From: Methyloversatilis discipulorum
Lineage (GTDB): Bacteria > Pseudomonadota > Gammaproteobacteria > Burkholderiales > Rhodocyclaceae
Direction: 5' to 3'
DNA length: 64,000 bases
NCBI RefSeq assembly: GCF_000527135.1
Contig: NZ_AZUP01000001.1
Span: 1,550,001 to 1,614,000 of the forward strand
Made by a program: the position numbers and the translations under genes. The notes beneath the pieces are model-generated. The model did not search any database. It was not told where the DNA came from and was given only the letters and a program-made list of their open reading frames with translations. Positions 46,698 to 57,446 of this stretch are shown here, piece after piece; positions within the stretch are counted from its first letter, which is position 1, and the number at the start of each line of letters is the position of its first letter.

Positions 46698-48125
46698 ATG
46701 GACACCGCCACGCAGCCGCCCGCAGCCACCCGCACCGAACACGATTCCTTCGGCCCGATCGAGGTGCCGGCGGACCGCCTGTGGGGCGCGCAGACGCAGC
46801 GCTCTCTGCAGCACTTCGCGATATCGACCGAGCGCATGCCGCGCGAACTGATACACGCGCTGGCCGCGGTCAAGCGCGCCGCGGCTCTGGCCAATGGCCG
46901 GCTGGGCAAGCTGCCGGCCGAGCGCATGACCGCCATCGTCGCCGCCGCCGACGAGGTGCTCGCCGGCCAGCATGACGACGAGTTTCCGCTGTCGCTGTGG
47001 CAGACCGGCTCCGGCACGCAGACCAATATGAATATGAACGAAGTGCTGGCCAACCGCGGCTCGCAGCTGATGGGCGGCGACTGCGGCGAGGCACGCACGC
47101 TGCACCCGAACGACGATGTGAACATGGGCCAGTCGTCGAACGACGTGTTCCCGACGGCAATGCACGTGGCCGCGGCCTACGCGGTCCGGCGCGCGCTGAT
47201 GCCGGCACTCGACGCGCTGCACGCGCAACTGGCCGACAAGGCGGTCGCCTTCGCCGACATCGTCAAGATCGGCCGCACGCATCTGCAAGACGCCACGCCG
47301 CTGACGCTGGGGCAGGAGTTTTCCGGCTACGCCGCCCAGCTCGCGCTGGCCCGCTCGGCCATCGTCGCGGCGCTGCCCGCCGTGCACGCACTGGCGATCG
47401 GCGGCACCGCGGTCGGCACCGGCCTGAACACCCATCCGGAATTCGGTGCGCGGGTGGCGAACAAGCTGGCCGACGGCACCGGCCTGCCCTTCGTGCGCGC
47501 CGACAACCCGTTTGCCGCGCTGGCCGGGCACGAGCCGCTGGTGGCACTGCACGGCGCGCTGAAGACGCTGGCCGTAGCGCTGAGCAAGATCGCCAACGAC
47601 ATCCGCGGGCTCGCCTCAGGCCCGCGCTGCGGCCTCGGCGAACTGGCGCTGCCGGAGAACGAGCCCGGCAGTTCCATCATGCCGGGCAAGGTGAACCCGA
47701 CCCAGTGCGAAGCGCTCACCATGCTGTGCGCTCAGGTCATCGGCAACGACGTCGCGGTCACGCTGGGCGGCGCCTCGGGCAACTTCGAACTGAACGTCTA
47801 CAAACCGCTGATCGCTGGCGCCGTGCTGCAGAGCATCCGCCTGCTGGCCGACGGCATGCGCAGCTTCGACACCCACTGCGTCGCCGGCATCGAAGCGCGG
47901 CGCGAGCGCATCGCCGCGCTGATGCAGCAGTCGCTGATGCTGGTGACCGCGCTGGTACCGCACATCGGCTACGACCGCGCGGCGAAGATCGCCGCCCGCG
48001 CCCACCGCGAAGGCCTCACGCTGCGTGAAGCAGCGCTCGCCTCCGGCGACGTGAGCGGCGAACAGTTCGACCAGTGGGTGCGGCCTGAGGCCATGCTGGG
48101 CGACCGCGCGCCGGACAAGCAATGA
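46698..48125 (+). CDS. fumC: class II fumarate hydratase
   Basis: Reversibly hydrates fumarate to malate in the TCA cycle; oxygen-stable, without an iron-sulfur cluster. The 475 residues are full length: [19 protein letters not shown] near the N-terminus, [43 protein letters not shown], and the signature [13 protein letters not shown] around residue 322. There is no signal peptide. Its stop codon overlaps an alternative start of the following frame, but the next real gene starts 57 bases later. Confidence 0.96.
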   Translation: MDTATQPPAATRTEHDSFGPIEVPADRLWGAQTQRSLQHFAISTERMPRELIHALAAVKRAAALANGRLGKLPAERMTAIVAAADEVLAGQHDDEFPLSLWQTGSGTQTNMNMNEVLANRGSQLMGGDCGEARTLHPNDDVNMGQSSNDVFPTAMHVAAAYAVRRALMPALDALHAQLADKAVAFADIVKIGRTHLQDATPLTLGQEFSGYAAQLALARSAIVAALPAVHALAIGGTAVGTGLNTHPEFGARVANKLADGTGLPFVRADNPFAALAGHEPLVALHGALKTLAVALSKIANDIRGLASGPRCGLGELALPENEPGSSIMPGKVNPTQCEALTMLCAQVIGNDVAVTLGGASGNFELNVYKPLIAGAVLQSIRLLADGMRSFDTHCVAGIEARRERIAALMQQSLMLVTALVPHIGYDRAAKIAARAHREGLTLREAALASGDVSGEQFDQWVRPEAMLGDRAPDKQ

Positions 48126-48181
48126 ACTTCGCGCGCGTCAGGCATTCGGACCGGATATACCCACCCAGCAAGGAGATCGTC

Positions 48182-48430
48182 ATGGACATCACCCCGCACT
48201 CGATGGAAACCCTTTTCGCCCAGCTCGGCCTGCCGAACGACGCGCAGTCGATCGAGCGTTTCATCGCCACCTGCGGCCATCTCGACAACGGCGTGCCGCT
48301 GCACGAAGCCCGTTTCTGGAACCCGGCCCAGGCCGCCTTCCTGCGCGACGCCGTGGTGCAGGATGCCGACTGGGCGGAAACAGTGGATGCGCTGAACACC
48401 CGTTTGCACACGCGACCGTGCATAGACTGA
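48182..48430 (+). CDS. DUF2789 family small protein
   Basis: An 82-residue cytosolic protein of the DUF2789 type. The opening MDITPHSMETLFAQLGLPND, FIATCGHLDNGVPLHEA and FWNPAQAAFLRD are characteristic. Function unknown. The ATG at 48182 has a good ribosome-binding site (aaggag). It probably shares the fumC transcript. Confidence 0.82.
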   Translation: MDITPHSMETLFAQLGLPNDAQSIERFIATCGHLDNGVPLHEARFWNPAQAAFLRDAVVQDADWAETVDALNTRLHTRPCID

Positions 48431-48508
48431 AAGCCTCGCCACCCACTTGCCACCCACTCGTCACGCGGCTGGCGTAACCTGCCCCTTCATTCACCTCAGG
48501 AGACCGAC

Positions 48509-48928
48509 ATGGGACTTTTCGACTCGATCGCCGGGCAGGTTGCCGGCGCACTCGGCGGGCAATCCGGCGCTGGCGGCAACGCCGCACTGATCCAGGCCGC
48601 GATGAGCCTGATCAACAGCCCGCAGATCGGCGGCCTGCAGGGCCTGATCGCCAAGTTCCAGCAGGGCGGCCTGGGCGAGGTGATCGCCTCCTGGCTGGGC
48701 TCCGGCCCCAACCTGCCGATCTCCGGCGAGCAGATCAAGGCCGTGTTCGGCGCCGACCAGATCGGCGGTGTGGCGCAGCAGGTGGGCATGTCCTCGCAAG
48801 AAGTGTCGTCCGGCCTCGCCGGATTGCTGCCACAGCTGATCGACAAACTGTCACCCGACGGCAAGGCGCCCGAAGGGGATGCGCTGCAGGCGGCGATGGG
48901 CATGCTGGGTGGGCTGCTGAAGTCCTAG
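48509..48928 (+). CDS. YidB/DUF937 family protein
   Basis: A 139-residue, Gly/Gln-rich cytosolic protein of the YidB (DUF937) family: MGLFDSIAGQVAGALGG start, then LINSPQIGGLQGLIAKFQQGGLGEVIASWLG and VFGADQIGGVAQQVGM, ending MGMLGGLLKS. Function unknown. It has its own ribosome-binding site (aggaga) and may be cotranscribed with the DUF2789 gene 78 bases upstream. Confidence 0.88.
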   Translation: MGLFDSIAGQVAGALGGQSGAGGNAALIQAAMSLINSPQIGGLQGLIAKFQQGGLGEVIASWLGSGPNLPISGEQIKAVFGADQIGGVAQQVGMSSQEVSSGLAGLLPQLIDKLSPDGKAPEGDALQAAMGMLGGLLKS

Positions 48929-49013
48929 CACCCTTGCCGCGGGTGTTAGCCACTAACAAGCCGCGACGCGAGAGCCCGGACCAGGCCGAATACCCGCGGG
49001 CGATCGGCAACCG

Positions 49014-49298
49014 ATGACGCCCATCGATCTCACCATGACATCCAAGAGCCGACCACGATCACGACGGATTCTGTCCCCCGGGGTCATTCTGCCGCTCGCG
49101 GCGTCGCTGCCGTTCTTCTGGCTCTGGTACGCGCGCTATCTCATGATCGAGTTCAACGAACTTGGCCGCCACTACGACGCGGCAACGCAGACCGTGCATA
49201 CCGATGCGGCCTTCGTGTGGTGCCTGCCGGCGCTGGGATTCCTGCTGATTGCCGTGGTCAATCTGGTGCATGCAGCGAGACGCAAGGCCTCGCCCTGA
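49014..49298 (+). CDS. small two-helix membrane protein, unknown
   Basis: A 94-residue (or 87-residue, if the ATG at 49035 is used) protein with two hydrophobic helices (about 24-46 and 66-86) and basic ends. It is not recognised. No strong ribosome-binding site is seen at either ATG, which lowers confidence. It converges on the iron-block genes. Confidence 0.5.
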   Translation: MTPIDLTMTSKSRPRSRRILSPGVILPLAASLPFFWLWYARYLMIEFNELGRHYDAATQTVHTDAAFVWCLPALGFLLIAVVNLVHAARRKASP

Positions 49299-49333
49299 CA
49301 GAGCGCTGTGTTGACGAGCGGGACGCCGTCAGC

Positions 49334-49510
49334 TCATCGTCTGGCGAGACTGAAATACCCGCACAGCCCCACCGGCACCGCCAGCAGCGCCCACGACAGG
49401 GCGTCCCAGCCGTCGTCGCCAACCAGCGCCGACAGCAGTCCGATGGCGGTCAGTACGGCGATCAGCAGCGGCCAGCGGAAAATGACGGTATTCGATCTGG
49501 CGCCTTTCAT
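49334..49510 (-). CDS. small membrane protein coupled to the PepSY gene
   Basis: A 58-residue protein with two hydrophobic helices (about 12-30 and 36-53) and a basic N-terminus (MKGARSN). Its ATG overlaps the stop of the PepSY gene by 4 bases (ATGA), which argues that it is real and coupled. Small two-helix proteins of this type follow PepSY-domain iron proteins in many proteobacteria. Function unknown. Confidence 0.65.
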   Translation of the reverse strand: MKGARSNTVIFRWPLLIAVLTAIGLLSALVGDDGWDALSWALLAVPVGLCGYFSLARR

Positions 49511-50715
49511 GTGCCACCCTGGGCGGTGCTCACTGCAGGAGTGACGCTGACGGGCGCCGCGGCCGCGTGTCTGTGCTTGCGCCACCACAGCACGAGCCCG
49601 CTCCACAACACGACGACGGTGACGAGGTCGAGCAGCGCCCACAGGATTTTCAGCGGCAGGCCGCCGTAGTCGCCGAAGTGCAGTGGCTGCGACACCAGCA
49701 GCGCGGTGGCGTACCAGGGGCGCGGCTTCGTTTCGATCACCGCTGCGCTGACCGGATCGACCAGCACCGCCTTCAGCAGCTTCGCGGTCAGCGGCGTGTC
49801 GCCGTGCAGGAAGACGGCGTAATGCGAGGGCGCGGACAGCAGCGTGCCGGGAAAGGCGACCGTGGCGACGGCCATGCCCGGCTCGGCGGCGAGTGCGGCA
49901 TCGACCAGCGACTGCAGCGGCGCCACACTGCCACCGCTGCCGGCTGCGGCACCGCCCGCAGTCTTCAGCGCGGCAACCTGTTCCGCCTGCCACGCCTTCA
50001 GGATGAGGTCGGCCCAGGTGTTGATGACGCCGGTGCCGCCCACGACCAGCGCCCAGGTGACGGTGACGATGCCCAGCATATTGTGCATGTCCAGCCACCA
50101 CAGTTTCGTCGAGCGGCCGCGACGTACCTCGCCGAAGTCGAGCTTGCGCATGAAGGGGGCGTACAGCACGACGCCACTGACCAGCGCGACCACCAGCAGC
50201 AGGCCCATGAAGCCGAGGAACAGCCGGCCCGCCAGACCGGCGAACAGGTCGACGTGCAGGCGGTACATCAGGTGCATGAAACCCTCGTCGAAGCGCGGCT
50301 CGCCGAGGATTTCGCCGGTGCGCGCATCGACCACCGAGAACTTCGCCTGCGTCTCGTCGGTGTCCGGCCGGGTGTCCATCTTGACCACCCACATGTCCGG
50401 CTCGTCCTCTTCCTTGAACAGGTAGAGCGGTACCAGGTCCGGGTGGTGGCGGCGCGCCGATTCGACGATGCGGTCGACCGGCAGATGCGCGGTGCCGGCA
50501 GCCATTTCCGGCGCCTCGATGTGCTTGCCGAGTGCGTGGTCGATCTCGTGATAGAAAACCAGCGGCAGACCGGTCAGACACAGCAGCAGCATGAACAGCG
50601 TGCACACCAGACTGGACCATTTGTGCACCCACACCCAGCGCTGCAGCGAGGTGGCGCGGGGGCGTGCGGCGGACGTACAGGAAGCCGTGGCGGTGTCGGG
50701 CGTAACGGATTTCAT
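49507..50715 (-). CDS. PepSY-associated membrane protein (iron-uptake related)
   Basis: A 402-residue inner-membrane protein of the PepSY_TM family, often found with TonB siderophore receptors and thought to reduce or handle imported ferric siderophore. Helices lie near 30-52 (WVHKWSSLVCTLFMLLLCLTG), 165-190, 215-240 and 355-380. Histidines next to the helices (VHKW, YHEIDHAL, HVDL, DMHNMLG) could hold haem. The ATG at 50715 is chosen. It is divergent from the receptor at 50866, and the shared gap holds a direct/inverted repeat. Confidence 0.85.
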   Translation of the reverse strand: MKSVTPDTATASCTSAARPRATSLQRWVWVHKWSSLVCTLFMLLLCLTGLPLVFYHEIDHALGKHIEAPEMAAGTAHLPVDRIVESARRHHPDLVPLYLFKEEDEPDMWVVKMDTRPDTDETQAKFSVVDARTGEILGEPRFDEGFMHLMYRLHVDLFAGLAGRLFLGFMGLLLVVALVSGVVLYAPFMRKLDFGEVRRGRSTKLWWLDMHNMLGIVTVTWALVVGGTGVINTWADLILKAWQAEQVAALKTAGGAAAGSGGSVAPLQSLVDAALAAEPGMAVATVAFPGTLLSAPSHYAVFLHGDTPLTAKLLKAVLVDPVSAAVIETKPRPWYATALLVSQPLHFGDYGGLPLKILWALLDLVTVVVLWSGLVLWWRKHRHAAAAPVSVTPAVSTAQGGT

Positions 50716-50802
50716 CGATGGACGGGGCCGGACTCGGGGTAGCAGGGATACGACAGTACGCCGCGACGGTGTGCAAAAAGTCGCAAAAAACACAAAAACA
50801 AG

Positions 50803-50825
50803 AACGATTCGTAATACGATTCGTT
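50803..50825. promoter_or_regulatory. candidate operator between the iron-uptake genes
   Basis: ACGATTCGT occurs twice, 12 bases apart (50804-50812 and 50816-50824), and the whole 23-base element is close to palindromic. It lies 41 bases before the TonB receptor and 88 bases from the divergent PepSY start, where a Fur-type or other repressor would be expected to bind. Confidence 0.5.
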
Positions 50826-50865
50826 GCTCCCGATTCTACCTCAGCACCCCGTGCCCTCCGCCGCA

Positions 50866-53049
50866 ATGAAAAACGCCCCTGCTTTCCCGCGCCCTCCCCT
50901 CGCGCTCGCCATCATGGCGGCGCTCGCCAGCACCGTCGCTCACGCCCAGCAGACCGAAGATCCGTCGGCGCCGATCACGCTGGCGCCGGTGGTGGTCGAA
51001 GCCAGCGCCGACGCGTCGGCCGCCGGCCTGCCGCCCGCCTTCGCCGGCGGACAGGTGGCGAAGGGTGCGCGTATCGGCATTCTCGGCAACCAGAGCACGC
51101 TGGACACCCCCTTCAGCACCACTGCCTACACGAACCAGCTGATCGAGGACCAGCAAGCCTCGGGCGTCGCCGAGGTACTGCGCAATGACCCGACCGTGCG
51201 CATTTCGCGCGGCTTCGGCAACTTCCAGGAGCTTTACGTCATCCGCGGTTTCCCGCTGTTTTCAGACGACATGGCCTACAACGGCCTGTACGGCGTGCTG
51301 CCGCGGCAGTACGTGGCAACCGAGTTCCTCGAACGCGTCGAGGTGCTGCGCGGCGCCAATACTTTCGTGAACGGCGCCGCCCCGGGCGGTACCGCGGGCA
51401 GCGGTATCGGCGGCTCGATCAATCTGGTGCCCAAGCGCGCGCCGAACGAAGACCTGACACGCCTGACCTACGGTCTGCAGACCGGCGGTCAGGACTACCT
51501 TGCGGCCGACGTGGCGCGCCGCTTCGGCGAAAACAAGGAACTGGGCCTGCGTGTGAATGCAGCCCGCCGCGTCGGCGGCACTGGCATCGACAACGAACGC
51601 AAGGACTTCGAAATGTTCTCGCTGGGCGCGGATTACCGCGGCCGCGACTTCCGGCTGTCGGCCGACGTCGGCATGCAGGACCAGAACCTGATCGAGGGCC
51701 GTCCGAGCCTCTTGCGCGGCGGCGGCCTCACGTTCGTCCCGCGGCCGCCGAGTGCATCGTCGAACTACTCGCAGCCGTGGATCTACTCCGGCGACCAGAC
51801 CGTTTTCGGTACGGTGCGGGCCGAGTTCGACCTGAGCGACGTCACCACCACCTGGGTGGCCGTCGGCGCGCGCCGTGGCAAGGAACGCAACTCGCTGCCC
51901 TTCCACTTCCTCGACTCGAACGGCACGATCAATTCGAGTCGCTTCGACAACTATCGCGACGAGGTTGTGGTGACCGGCGAGGCCGGTATCCGTACCCAGG
52001 TGACGACCGGAGCGGTCCAGCACCGCCTGACGGCGTCGATGGCCGGCCACTGGCGCACCGAGAAGAACGAAAACGAGTTCGGCGCCGCCTTCGTCGACAA
52101 CCTGTACGACCCGCAACCGGTTGCGCGACCGGGCGGTGCCCCCAATCCCGAGCTGAACTCGCCGCAGACGCAGCAGAAGACCCGCAGCTTCAGTCTGGCG
52201 CTCGCCGACACCATGGCCTTTGCCAACGACCGTCTGCTGCTCACGCTCGGCGCACGGCTGCAGAAGATCATCGACGTGCCCTACAACGACTATGCGGTGT
52301 TCGGCACCTCCTACGACAAGACCAAGCTCACGCCGGCGGTCGGTGCGGTATACAAGCTGACGCAGGAAATGTCGCTGTATGCAAACTACGCCGAGGCACT
52401 GACCCGTGGCGGCACCGCGCCGAACACCGCGGTCAATGCCAACGAGCGCCTGTCGCCCTTCGTGTCGAAGCAGACTGAAGCCGGCGTGAAGTACGAGGAC
52501 AAGCGCTTCGGCGCCGGTCTGGCGGTGTTCTCGATCGAATTGCCGAGTGCTTTCGTCGGCGCCGACAACGTGTTCCGCGCCAGCGGCGAGCAGCAGAACA
52601 CCGGCATCGAGCTGACGCTGTATGGCGAACCGCTGCCGGGCCTGCGCCTGCTCGGCGGCGCCACCTGGATCGACGCCGAACTGGAGCGTACCGCCGGTGG
52701 CACCAACGACGGCAACCGCGCAATCGGCGTGCCGTCCGCCCAGTACACTTTCGGAGTCGAGTGGGATGTGCCGCTGCTGCGCGGCCTGAGTCTGGACGCA
52801 CGCACCATCTACACCGCGTCACAGTATTTCGATGCCACCAACACGGCGTCCATCCCGAGCTGGACCCGTTTCGACCTCGGCGCGCGCTACATCACGCGGG
52901 TCGCCGGCAAGGACGTCACCTTCCGCGCCCGCGTCGACAATGTGAGCGACCGCGCCTACTGGGCGGCTGCCGGCGGCTACCCCGGCTCCAGCTATCTGGT
53001 CCAGGGCGCGCCGCGCACCGCCATGCTCAGCGCCACGGTCGATTTCTGA
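50866..53049 (+). CDS. TonB-dependent siderophore receptor
   Basis: A 727-residue outer-membrane receptor for a ferric siderophore. A signal peptide (about 1-27, ending AHA) is followed by a TonB-box-like ITLAPVVVEA, then the plug (about 55-200) with ELYVIRGFPLFSDDM and VEVLRGANTFVNGAAPGG plus GGSINLVPKRA, typical of siderophore receptors. The beta-barrel runs to the C-terminal Phe (MLSATVDF). The ligand is not readable. It pairs with the divergent PepSY protein. A GC hairpin follows the stop. Confidence 0.9.
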   Translation: MKNAPAFPRPPLALAIMAALASTVAHAQQTEDPSAPITLAPVVVEASADASAAGLPPAFAGGQVAKGARIGILGNQSTLDTPFSTTAYTNQLIEDQQASGVAEVLRNDPTVRISRGFGNFQELYVIRGFPLFSDDMAYNGLYGVLPRQYVATEFLERVEVLRGANTFVNGAAPGGTAGSGIGGSINLVPKRAPNEDLTRLTYGLQTGGQDYLAADVARRFGENKELGLRVNAARRVGGTGIDNERKDFEMFSLGADYRGRDFRLSADVGMQDQNLIEGRPSLLRGGGLTFVPRPPSASSNYSQPWIYSGDQTVFGTVRAEFDLSDVTTTWVAVGARRGKERNSLPFHFLDSNGTINSSRFDNYRDEVVVTGEAGIRTQVTTGAVQHRLTASMAGHWRTEKNENEFGAAFVDNLYDPQPVARPGGAPNPELNSPQTQQKTRSFSLALADTMAFANDRLLLTLGARLQKIIDVPYNDYAVFGTSYDKTKLTPAVGAVYKLTQEMSLYANYAEALTRGGTAPNTAVNANERLSPFVSKQTEAGVKYEDKRFGAGLAVFSIELPSAFVGADNVFRASGEQQNTGIELTLYGEPLPGLRLLGGATWIDAELERTAGGTNDGNRAIGVPSAQYTFGVEWDVPLLRGLSLDARTIYTASQYFDATNTASIPSWTRFDLGARYITRVAGKDVTFRARVDNVSDRAYWAAAGGYPGSSYLVQGAPRTAMLSATVDF

Positions 53050-53070
53050 CCTTCCCTCCTGGTTCGACCG

Positions 53071-53100
53071 CCACCCCGACAGCATGATCTGCCGGGGTGG
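53071..53100 (+). terminator. hairpin after the siderophore receptor
   Basis: An 8-bp stem (ccaccccg with cggggtgg), 21 bases after the stop codon, extendable by three pairs beyond one mismatch. There is no T-run. Confidence 0.5.
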
Positions 53101-53212
53101 CCGGGCAGCTTGACCGGCTGCAACATAAGCAATAGCGTGCGTTCCGTGCTCAAGGCCCTGCTTCCGGGGGCCGTTTACCCTGGACCCACGCGAAGCCGGC
53201 CCGGTCATCGAC

Positions 53213-56128
53213 ATGCCCACACAAAACGCCGAATCCGTCGACGCTGCCGCCGGCCTGCGCTCGCCGGCGACCGTCTGTCTGGTCGCCCTGCTGCTGATGG
53301 TGTTCGCGGCCCTGCTGCCACCGATCCCGCTGTTCGAGGGCCGACATGGCGAGATGCTGGCCTTCCACCTGCTGCTGGAGACTTTCTCCGTCGTGGTGTC
53401 GGCACTGGTGGTCATCATGTCCTGGCACCGCTTCGACCAGGCGGGCGACTACGCGTCCAACACGCTCATCTTCGGTTTCTCGGTGGTCGCCGGCTGCGAC
53501 CTGATCCATGCGCTGACCTACGCCGGCATGCCGGCGCTGCTGACCGAGAGCAGCACGGCGAAAGCCATCTTCTTCTGGCTGGCCGGCCGCTCGTTCGAGT
53601 TGCTGACCGTCGCGCTGGTGGCGGCGCGCATCGCCCTGCCGGGCTCACGCAGCGGCTGGCTGGGACTCGGCCTGCTCGCCACTTGTGCGCTGTTCGCGGC
53701 CGGCACCTGGTTCCTCGACCTCTTTCCGGTGACTTTCGTGCCCGGCGTCGGCGTCACCGCGTTCAAGGCCGGCTTCGAGTACGCGCTGTGCGCCGGCAAT
53801 CTGGCGGTGGCCGGCTGGCTGTTCTGGCAGAACCGCATGGCGCCCGACCCGCGCACCCGCTACCTCGCCTGCGCCTGTTTCGTCATGGGCATCGGCGAAC
53901 TGGCGTTCACCAACTACACGACGGCGTCGGACTTCATGAACATGTTCGGCCATCTGTACAAGATCGCCGCCTACGCCTTCGTCTATCGCGCCACCTTCGT
54001 CGTCGGCCTGCGCGAGCCCTACCAGTTGCTGCAGCGTTCCGAACATGCGCTGCGCGATCGCGAACGCGAACTCGACACGATACTGTCCAATGTGCCGGCC
54101 GACATCGCGCGCATCGACCGCGACCTGCGTTTCCGCTATGTGAACCCGATGCACGAATTGCACCTGGGCCGCGCCGCTCGCGACATTGTCGGTCGCACGG
54201 TGGACGACGTGATGCCGCCGCAACTGGCCGGACAGATGCGGCCGCGGCTGGCCGAGGCGCTGCAGGGGCAGCGCGTGGAGTTCGACTGCCATTTCACCGG
54301 AAACGACGGCAACGCCGTCCACCTGTCATCGACCTTGGTGCCGGAGCACAGCGCCGACGGCGGCATCGACAGCGTGGTGCTGATCCTCAACGACACTACC
54401 GAGCGCGAGCGTGCACAGCGCCGCGTGCTCGACTCGCTGCGCGAGGTCGGTGAGCTGAAGGCGGCGCTGGACGCACACGCCATCGTCGCGGAAACCGATG
54501 CGCGCGGCGTCATCACGCGGGTGAACGACAAGTTCTGCGAAATCTCGCAGTACGCGCGCGAAGAGCTGGTGGGGCGCAGCCACCGCGTCATCAATTCAGG
54601 CACGCATGCGCCGGGCTTCTTCGCCGACATGTGGAAGACCATTTCAAGCGGGCTGGTCTGGCATGGCGACATCTGCAACCGTGCGAAGGACAGCTCGCTG
54701 TATTGGGTGCACACCACCATCGTGCCGCTGGTCGACGCCGACGGCGTGCCGCAGCGCTACATCGCGATACGCGCCGACATCACGACGCGCAAGAAGGCCG
54801 AGCAGGAGGCGCAGCGGCTGGCCTTCCACGACGAACTGACCGGTCTGCCCAACCGTCGCCTGATGAATGACCGGCTCGACCAGGCCATCGCCAGCGCCGC
54901 ACGCGAGGGGCAGCACGGCGCACTGCTGCTGATGGACCTCGACAACTTCAAGGAAATCAACGACACGCTGGGCCATGCCCAGGGCGACGCGCTGCTGCGG
55001 CAGATGTCTGCGCGACTGCAGGCCTGCGTACGCGACAGCGATACGGTGGCGAGACTCGGCGGCGACGAGTTCGTCGTCATCCTCGGCAATATCGGCAGCG
55101 ATCTGGAGACCGCCTCGCTGCGCGTCGGCGAGATCGGCGAGAAGCTGCGTGAAGCGCTGGCGGCCGAATGCGACCTCGGCGGACAGATGGTCAGTTCCAC
55201 CGCCAGCATCGGCGCCGTGCTGTTCGACTGCGCCGAAGACCGCGCCGACGAACTGCTGAAGCAGGCCGACATGGCGCTGTACAAGGCGAAGGAAAGCGGT
55301 CGCAACCGGCTCAGCTTCTTCGACCCGGCGCTGCAGGAGAACACCACCGCCCGCGCGCTCATGCTGCGCGACCTGCGTGGCGCGCTCGAGCGCGGCGAAC
55401 TGCGCCTGCACTATCAGCCGGTGACCGACGCCGAGCGGCGCATCACCGGCGTCGAGGCGCTGGTGCGCTGGCAGCACCCGGTGCGCGGCATGGTGTCGCC
55501 GGCCGCCTTCATTCCGCTGGCCGAACAGAGCAACCACATCCTGCCGATCGGCCAGTGGGTGCTCGATACCGCCTGCACCCAGCTGCGCGCCTGGGCCGAC
55601 GACCCGCTGCGCGCACAGTGGACGATCGCGGTGAACGTGAGCGAGCGGCAGTTCCACGAATCCGGCTTCGTCGGACGGGTCGAGCAGGCACTGGCCGACA
55701 GCGGCGCCGATCCGCGCCGGCTGCGGCTCGAACTGACCGAGAGCATGCTGCACCGCGACCTCGACATGACGCTGGCCACCATGCGCGCGCTGCAGCAGCG
55801 CGGCGTGCGCTTCGCACTGGACGATTTCGGCACCGGCTATTCCTCGCTCGCCTACCTGAAAAAGCTGCCGCTGGACCAGCTCAAGATCGACAAGAGCTTC
55901 GTCGACGAAGTACTGAGCGACCCGCACTCGGCCGCCATCGTTCGCACCATCCTGTCGCTGGCCGACAACCTCGGCCTGACCGTAGTGGCCGAAGGCGTCG
56001 AAACCGAGGCGCAGATGGCCTTTCTGTCCGCGCACGGCTGCGACGCCTTCCAGGGCTACCTGCTGAGCAGACCGCTGCCGGTGGAGCAATTGCCGGACCG
56101 CATCGGCGTCGCACCGGCGCTGGCCTGA
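53213..56128 (+). CDS. membrane-bound GGDEF-EAL cyclic-di-GMP protein
   Basis: A 971-residue signalling protein. Seven or so hydrophobic helices fill residues 15-270 (MASE3-like sensor). PAS domains follow at about 285-405 and 420-540 ([19 protein letters not shown], then [19 protein letters not shown]). A GGDEF domain lies at about 545-705 with intact GGDEF, and an EAL domain at about 720-965 with [32 protein letters not shown] and EGVETEAQ. Both halves keep their catalytic motifs, so it could make or break cyclic di-GMP. The start at 53213 gives the membrane sensor at once. Confidence 0.9.
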   Translation: MPTQNAESVDAAAGLRSPATVCLVALLLMVFAALLPPIPLFEGRHGEMLAFHLLLETFSVVVSALVVIMSWHRFDQAGDYASNTLIFGFSVVAGCDLIHALTYAGMPALLTESSTAKAIFFWLAGRSFELLTVALVAARIALPGSRSGWLGLGLLATCALFAAGTWFLDLFPVTFVPGVGVTAFKAGFEYALCAGNLAVAGWLFWQNRMAPDPRTRYLACACFVMGIGELAFTNYTTASDFMNMFGHLYKIAAYAFVYRATFVVGLREPYQLLQRSEHALRDRERELDTILSNVPADIARIDRDLRFRYVNPMHELHLGRAARDIVGRTVDDVMPPQLAGQMRPRLAEALQGQRVEFDCHFTGNDGNAVHLSSTLVPEHSADGGIDSVVLILNDTTERERAQRRVLDSLREVGELKAALDAHAIVAETDARGVITRVNDKFCEISQYAREELVGRSHRVINSGTHAPGFFADMWKTISSGLVWHGDICNRAKDSSLYWVHTTIVPLVDADGVPQRYIAIRADITTRKKAEQEAQRLAFHDELTGLPNRRLMNDRLDQAIASAAREGQHGALLLMDLDNFKEINDTLGHAQGDALLRQMSARLQACVRDSDTVARLGGDEFVVILGNIGSDLETASLRVGEIGEKLREALAAECDLGGQMVSSTASIGAVLFDCAEDRADELLKQADMALYKAKESGRNRLSFFDPALQENTTARALMLRDLRGALERGELRLHYQPVTDAERRITGVEALVRWQHPVRGMVSPAAFIPLAEQSNHILPIGQWVLDTACTQLRAWADDPLRAQWTIAVNVSERQFHESGFVGRVEQALADSGADPRRLRLELTESMLHRDLDMTLATMRALQQRGVRFALDDFGTGYSSLAYLKKLPLDQLKIDKSFVDEVLSDPHSAAIVRTILSLADNLGLTVVAEGVETEAQMAFLSAHGCDAFQGYLLSRPLPVEQLPDRIGVAPALA

Positions 56129-56292
56129 AAAGCGCCGGACGCCCGCTCCAGCCGGCGGTTCTGTCCACATAACCGCCGGCCGACGCCTGCGGCAGCTTGA
56201 GTGCTGCGCTGCAGTGCCGGATAATCCGCCGGCTACGCGGTGCATCCTGCGCCGCGGCCTGCGGAAAACCTCCGGCGACCTTTCGCCCCGTC

Positions 56293-56871
56293 ATGACGAG
56301 TTACCTGTTCATCCTGCTTGGCACCGCGCTGGTCAACAACGTGGTGTTCGTGCGCATCCTCGGCCTGTGCCCTTTCATGGGCGTGTCGAAAAAGCTCGAA
56401 ACCGCGATCGGCATGGGCCTGGCGACCATGTTCGTGCTGACGCTGGCCTGTGGTTCCAGCTATCTGATCGACACCTTCCTGCTCAAGCCCTTCGGCCTGG
56501 GCTATCTGTCGACGCTGAGTTTCATCGTCGTCATCGCCGCCATCGTGCAGCTGACCGAACTGGTGATCCAGAAGACCAGCCCGCTGCTGCACCAGGTGCT
56601 GGGCATCTACCTGCCGCTGATCACCACCAATTGCGCCGTGCTCGGCGTGCCGCTGCTGAACCAGGCGGCGCGCCACAACCTGCTGCAGTCGCTGCTGTTC
56701 GGCTTCGGCTCGGCGGCCGGTTTCGTGCTGGCGCTGGTGCTGTTCGCCAGCATCCGCGAGCGGCTGGACGGCGCCGACATCCCGGTGCCCTTCCGCGGCA
56801 ACGCCATCGCCATGATCACTGCCGGCCTGATGAGCCTGGCCTTCATGGGCTTCGCCGGGCTCGACTCATGA
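56293..56871 (+). CDS. rnfA: Rnf complex subunit A
   Basis: A 192-residue inner-membrane subunit of the ion-pumping ferredoxin:NAD+ oxidoreductase (RnfABCDGE, RsxA in E. coli). It has six hydrophobic helices, [19 protein letters not shown] near the N-terminus and [12 protein letters not shown] around residue 113; the Cys in each helps hold a membrane iron-sulfur centre shared with RnfE. The ATG at 56293 matches the usual start. It overlaps rnfB by 4 bases. Confidence 0.95.
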   Translation: MTSYLFILLGTALVNNVVFVRILGLCPFMGVSKKLETAIGMGLATMFVLTLACGSSYLIDTFLLKPFGLGYLSTLSFIVVIAAIVQLTELVIQKTSPLLHQVLGIYLPLITTNCAVLGVPLLNQAARHNLLQSLLFGFGSAAGFVLALVLFASIRERLDGADIPVPFRGNAIAMITAGLMSLAFMGFAGLDS

Positions 56872-57446
56872 TTTCCGCACTGCTCGTGATGACCGGTCTG
56901 GCGCTCGCGCTGGGCGCCGCACTCGGCGCCGCGTCGGTGCTGTTCAAGACCCAGGGCGACCCGCTGGTCGACAAGATCGACGCGATACTGCCGCAGACGC
57001 AGTGCGGCCAGTGCGGCTACCCCGGCTGCAAGCCCTACGCCACCGCAATCGCCGGCGGCGAGGCGGACATCAACCAGTGCCCGCCCGGCGGCGACGAGGG
57101 CGTGCGCAAGCTGGCCGACCTGCTGGGCCGCGAATACAAGCCGCTGAATGCCGAGCACGGCGTCGAGAAGCCGAAGGCGGTGGCGGTGATCGACGAAGCC
57201 ACCTGCATCGGCTGCACGCTGTGCATACAGGCCTGTCCGGTCGATGCCATCGTCGGCGCCGCCAAGCAGATGCACACCATCGTTACCGACCTCTGTACCG
57301 GCTGCGAGCTGTGCGTACCGCCCTGCCCGGCCGACTGCATCGACATGGTGCCGGTGGCCGAAACGGTGGAAACCTGGAAGTGGCGTTACCCGGTGTTCGA
57401 CCTGAAACCGGTGGCGACCGAGACTGCAGCGAAGGAAGCGGCCTGA
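56868..57446 (+). CDS. rnfB: Rnf complex subunit B (iron-sulfur)
   Basis: A 192-residue iron-sulfur subunit that takes electrons from ferredoxin. An N-terminal membrane helix (1-25) leads into a CGQCGYPGC cluster-binding domain with a further CPPGG. Two [4Fe-4S] ferredoxin motifs follow ([12 protein letters not shown] and [12 protein letters not shown]). It is the normal length for the E. coli-type subunit. It is coupled to rnfA (ATGA) and to rnfC (TGATG). Confidence 0.95.
   Translation: MISALLVMTGLALALGAALGAASVLFKTQGDPLVDKIDAILPQTQCGQCGYPGCKPYATAIAGGEADINQCPPGGDEGVRKLADLLGREYKPLNAEHGVEKPKAVAVIDEATCIGCTLCIQACPVDAIVGAAKQMHTIVTDLCTGCELCVPPCPADCIDMVPVAETVETWKWRYPVFDLKPVATETAAKEAA

Noticed and set aside
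49567-50742. 391-codon frame opposite the PepSY gene
   Set aside because: The PepSY protein shows membrane helices in the right places, while the opposite frame is Gln/Arg/His-rich with no domain.
54644-56245. 533-codon antisense open frame over the GGDEF-EAL gene
   Set aside because: The GGDEF-EAL protein on the plus strand keeps all catalytic motifs; the antisense translation has no recognisable domain and an Arg/Gln/His-rich composition.
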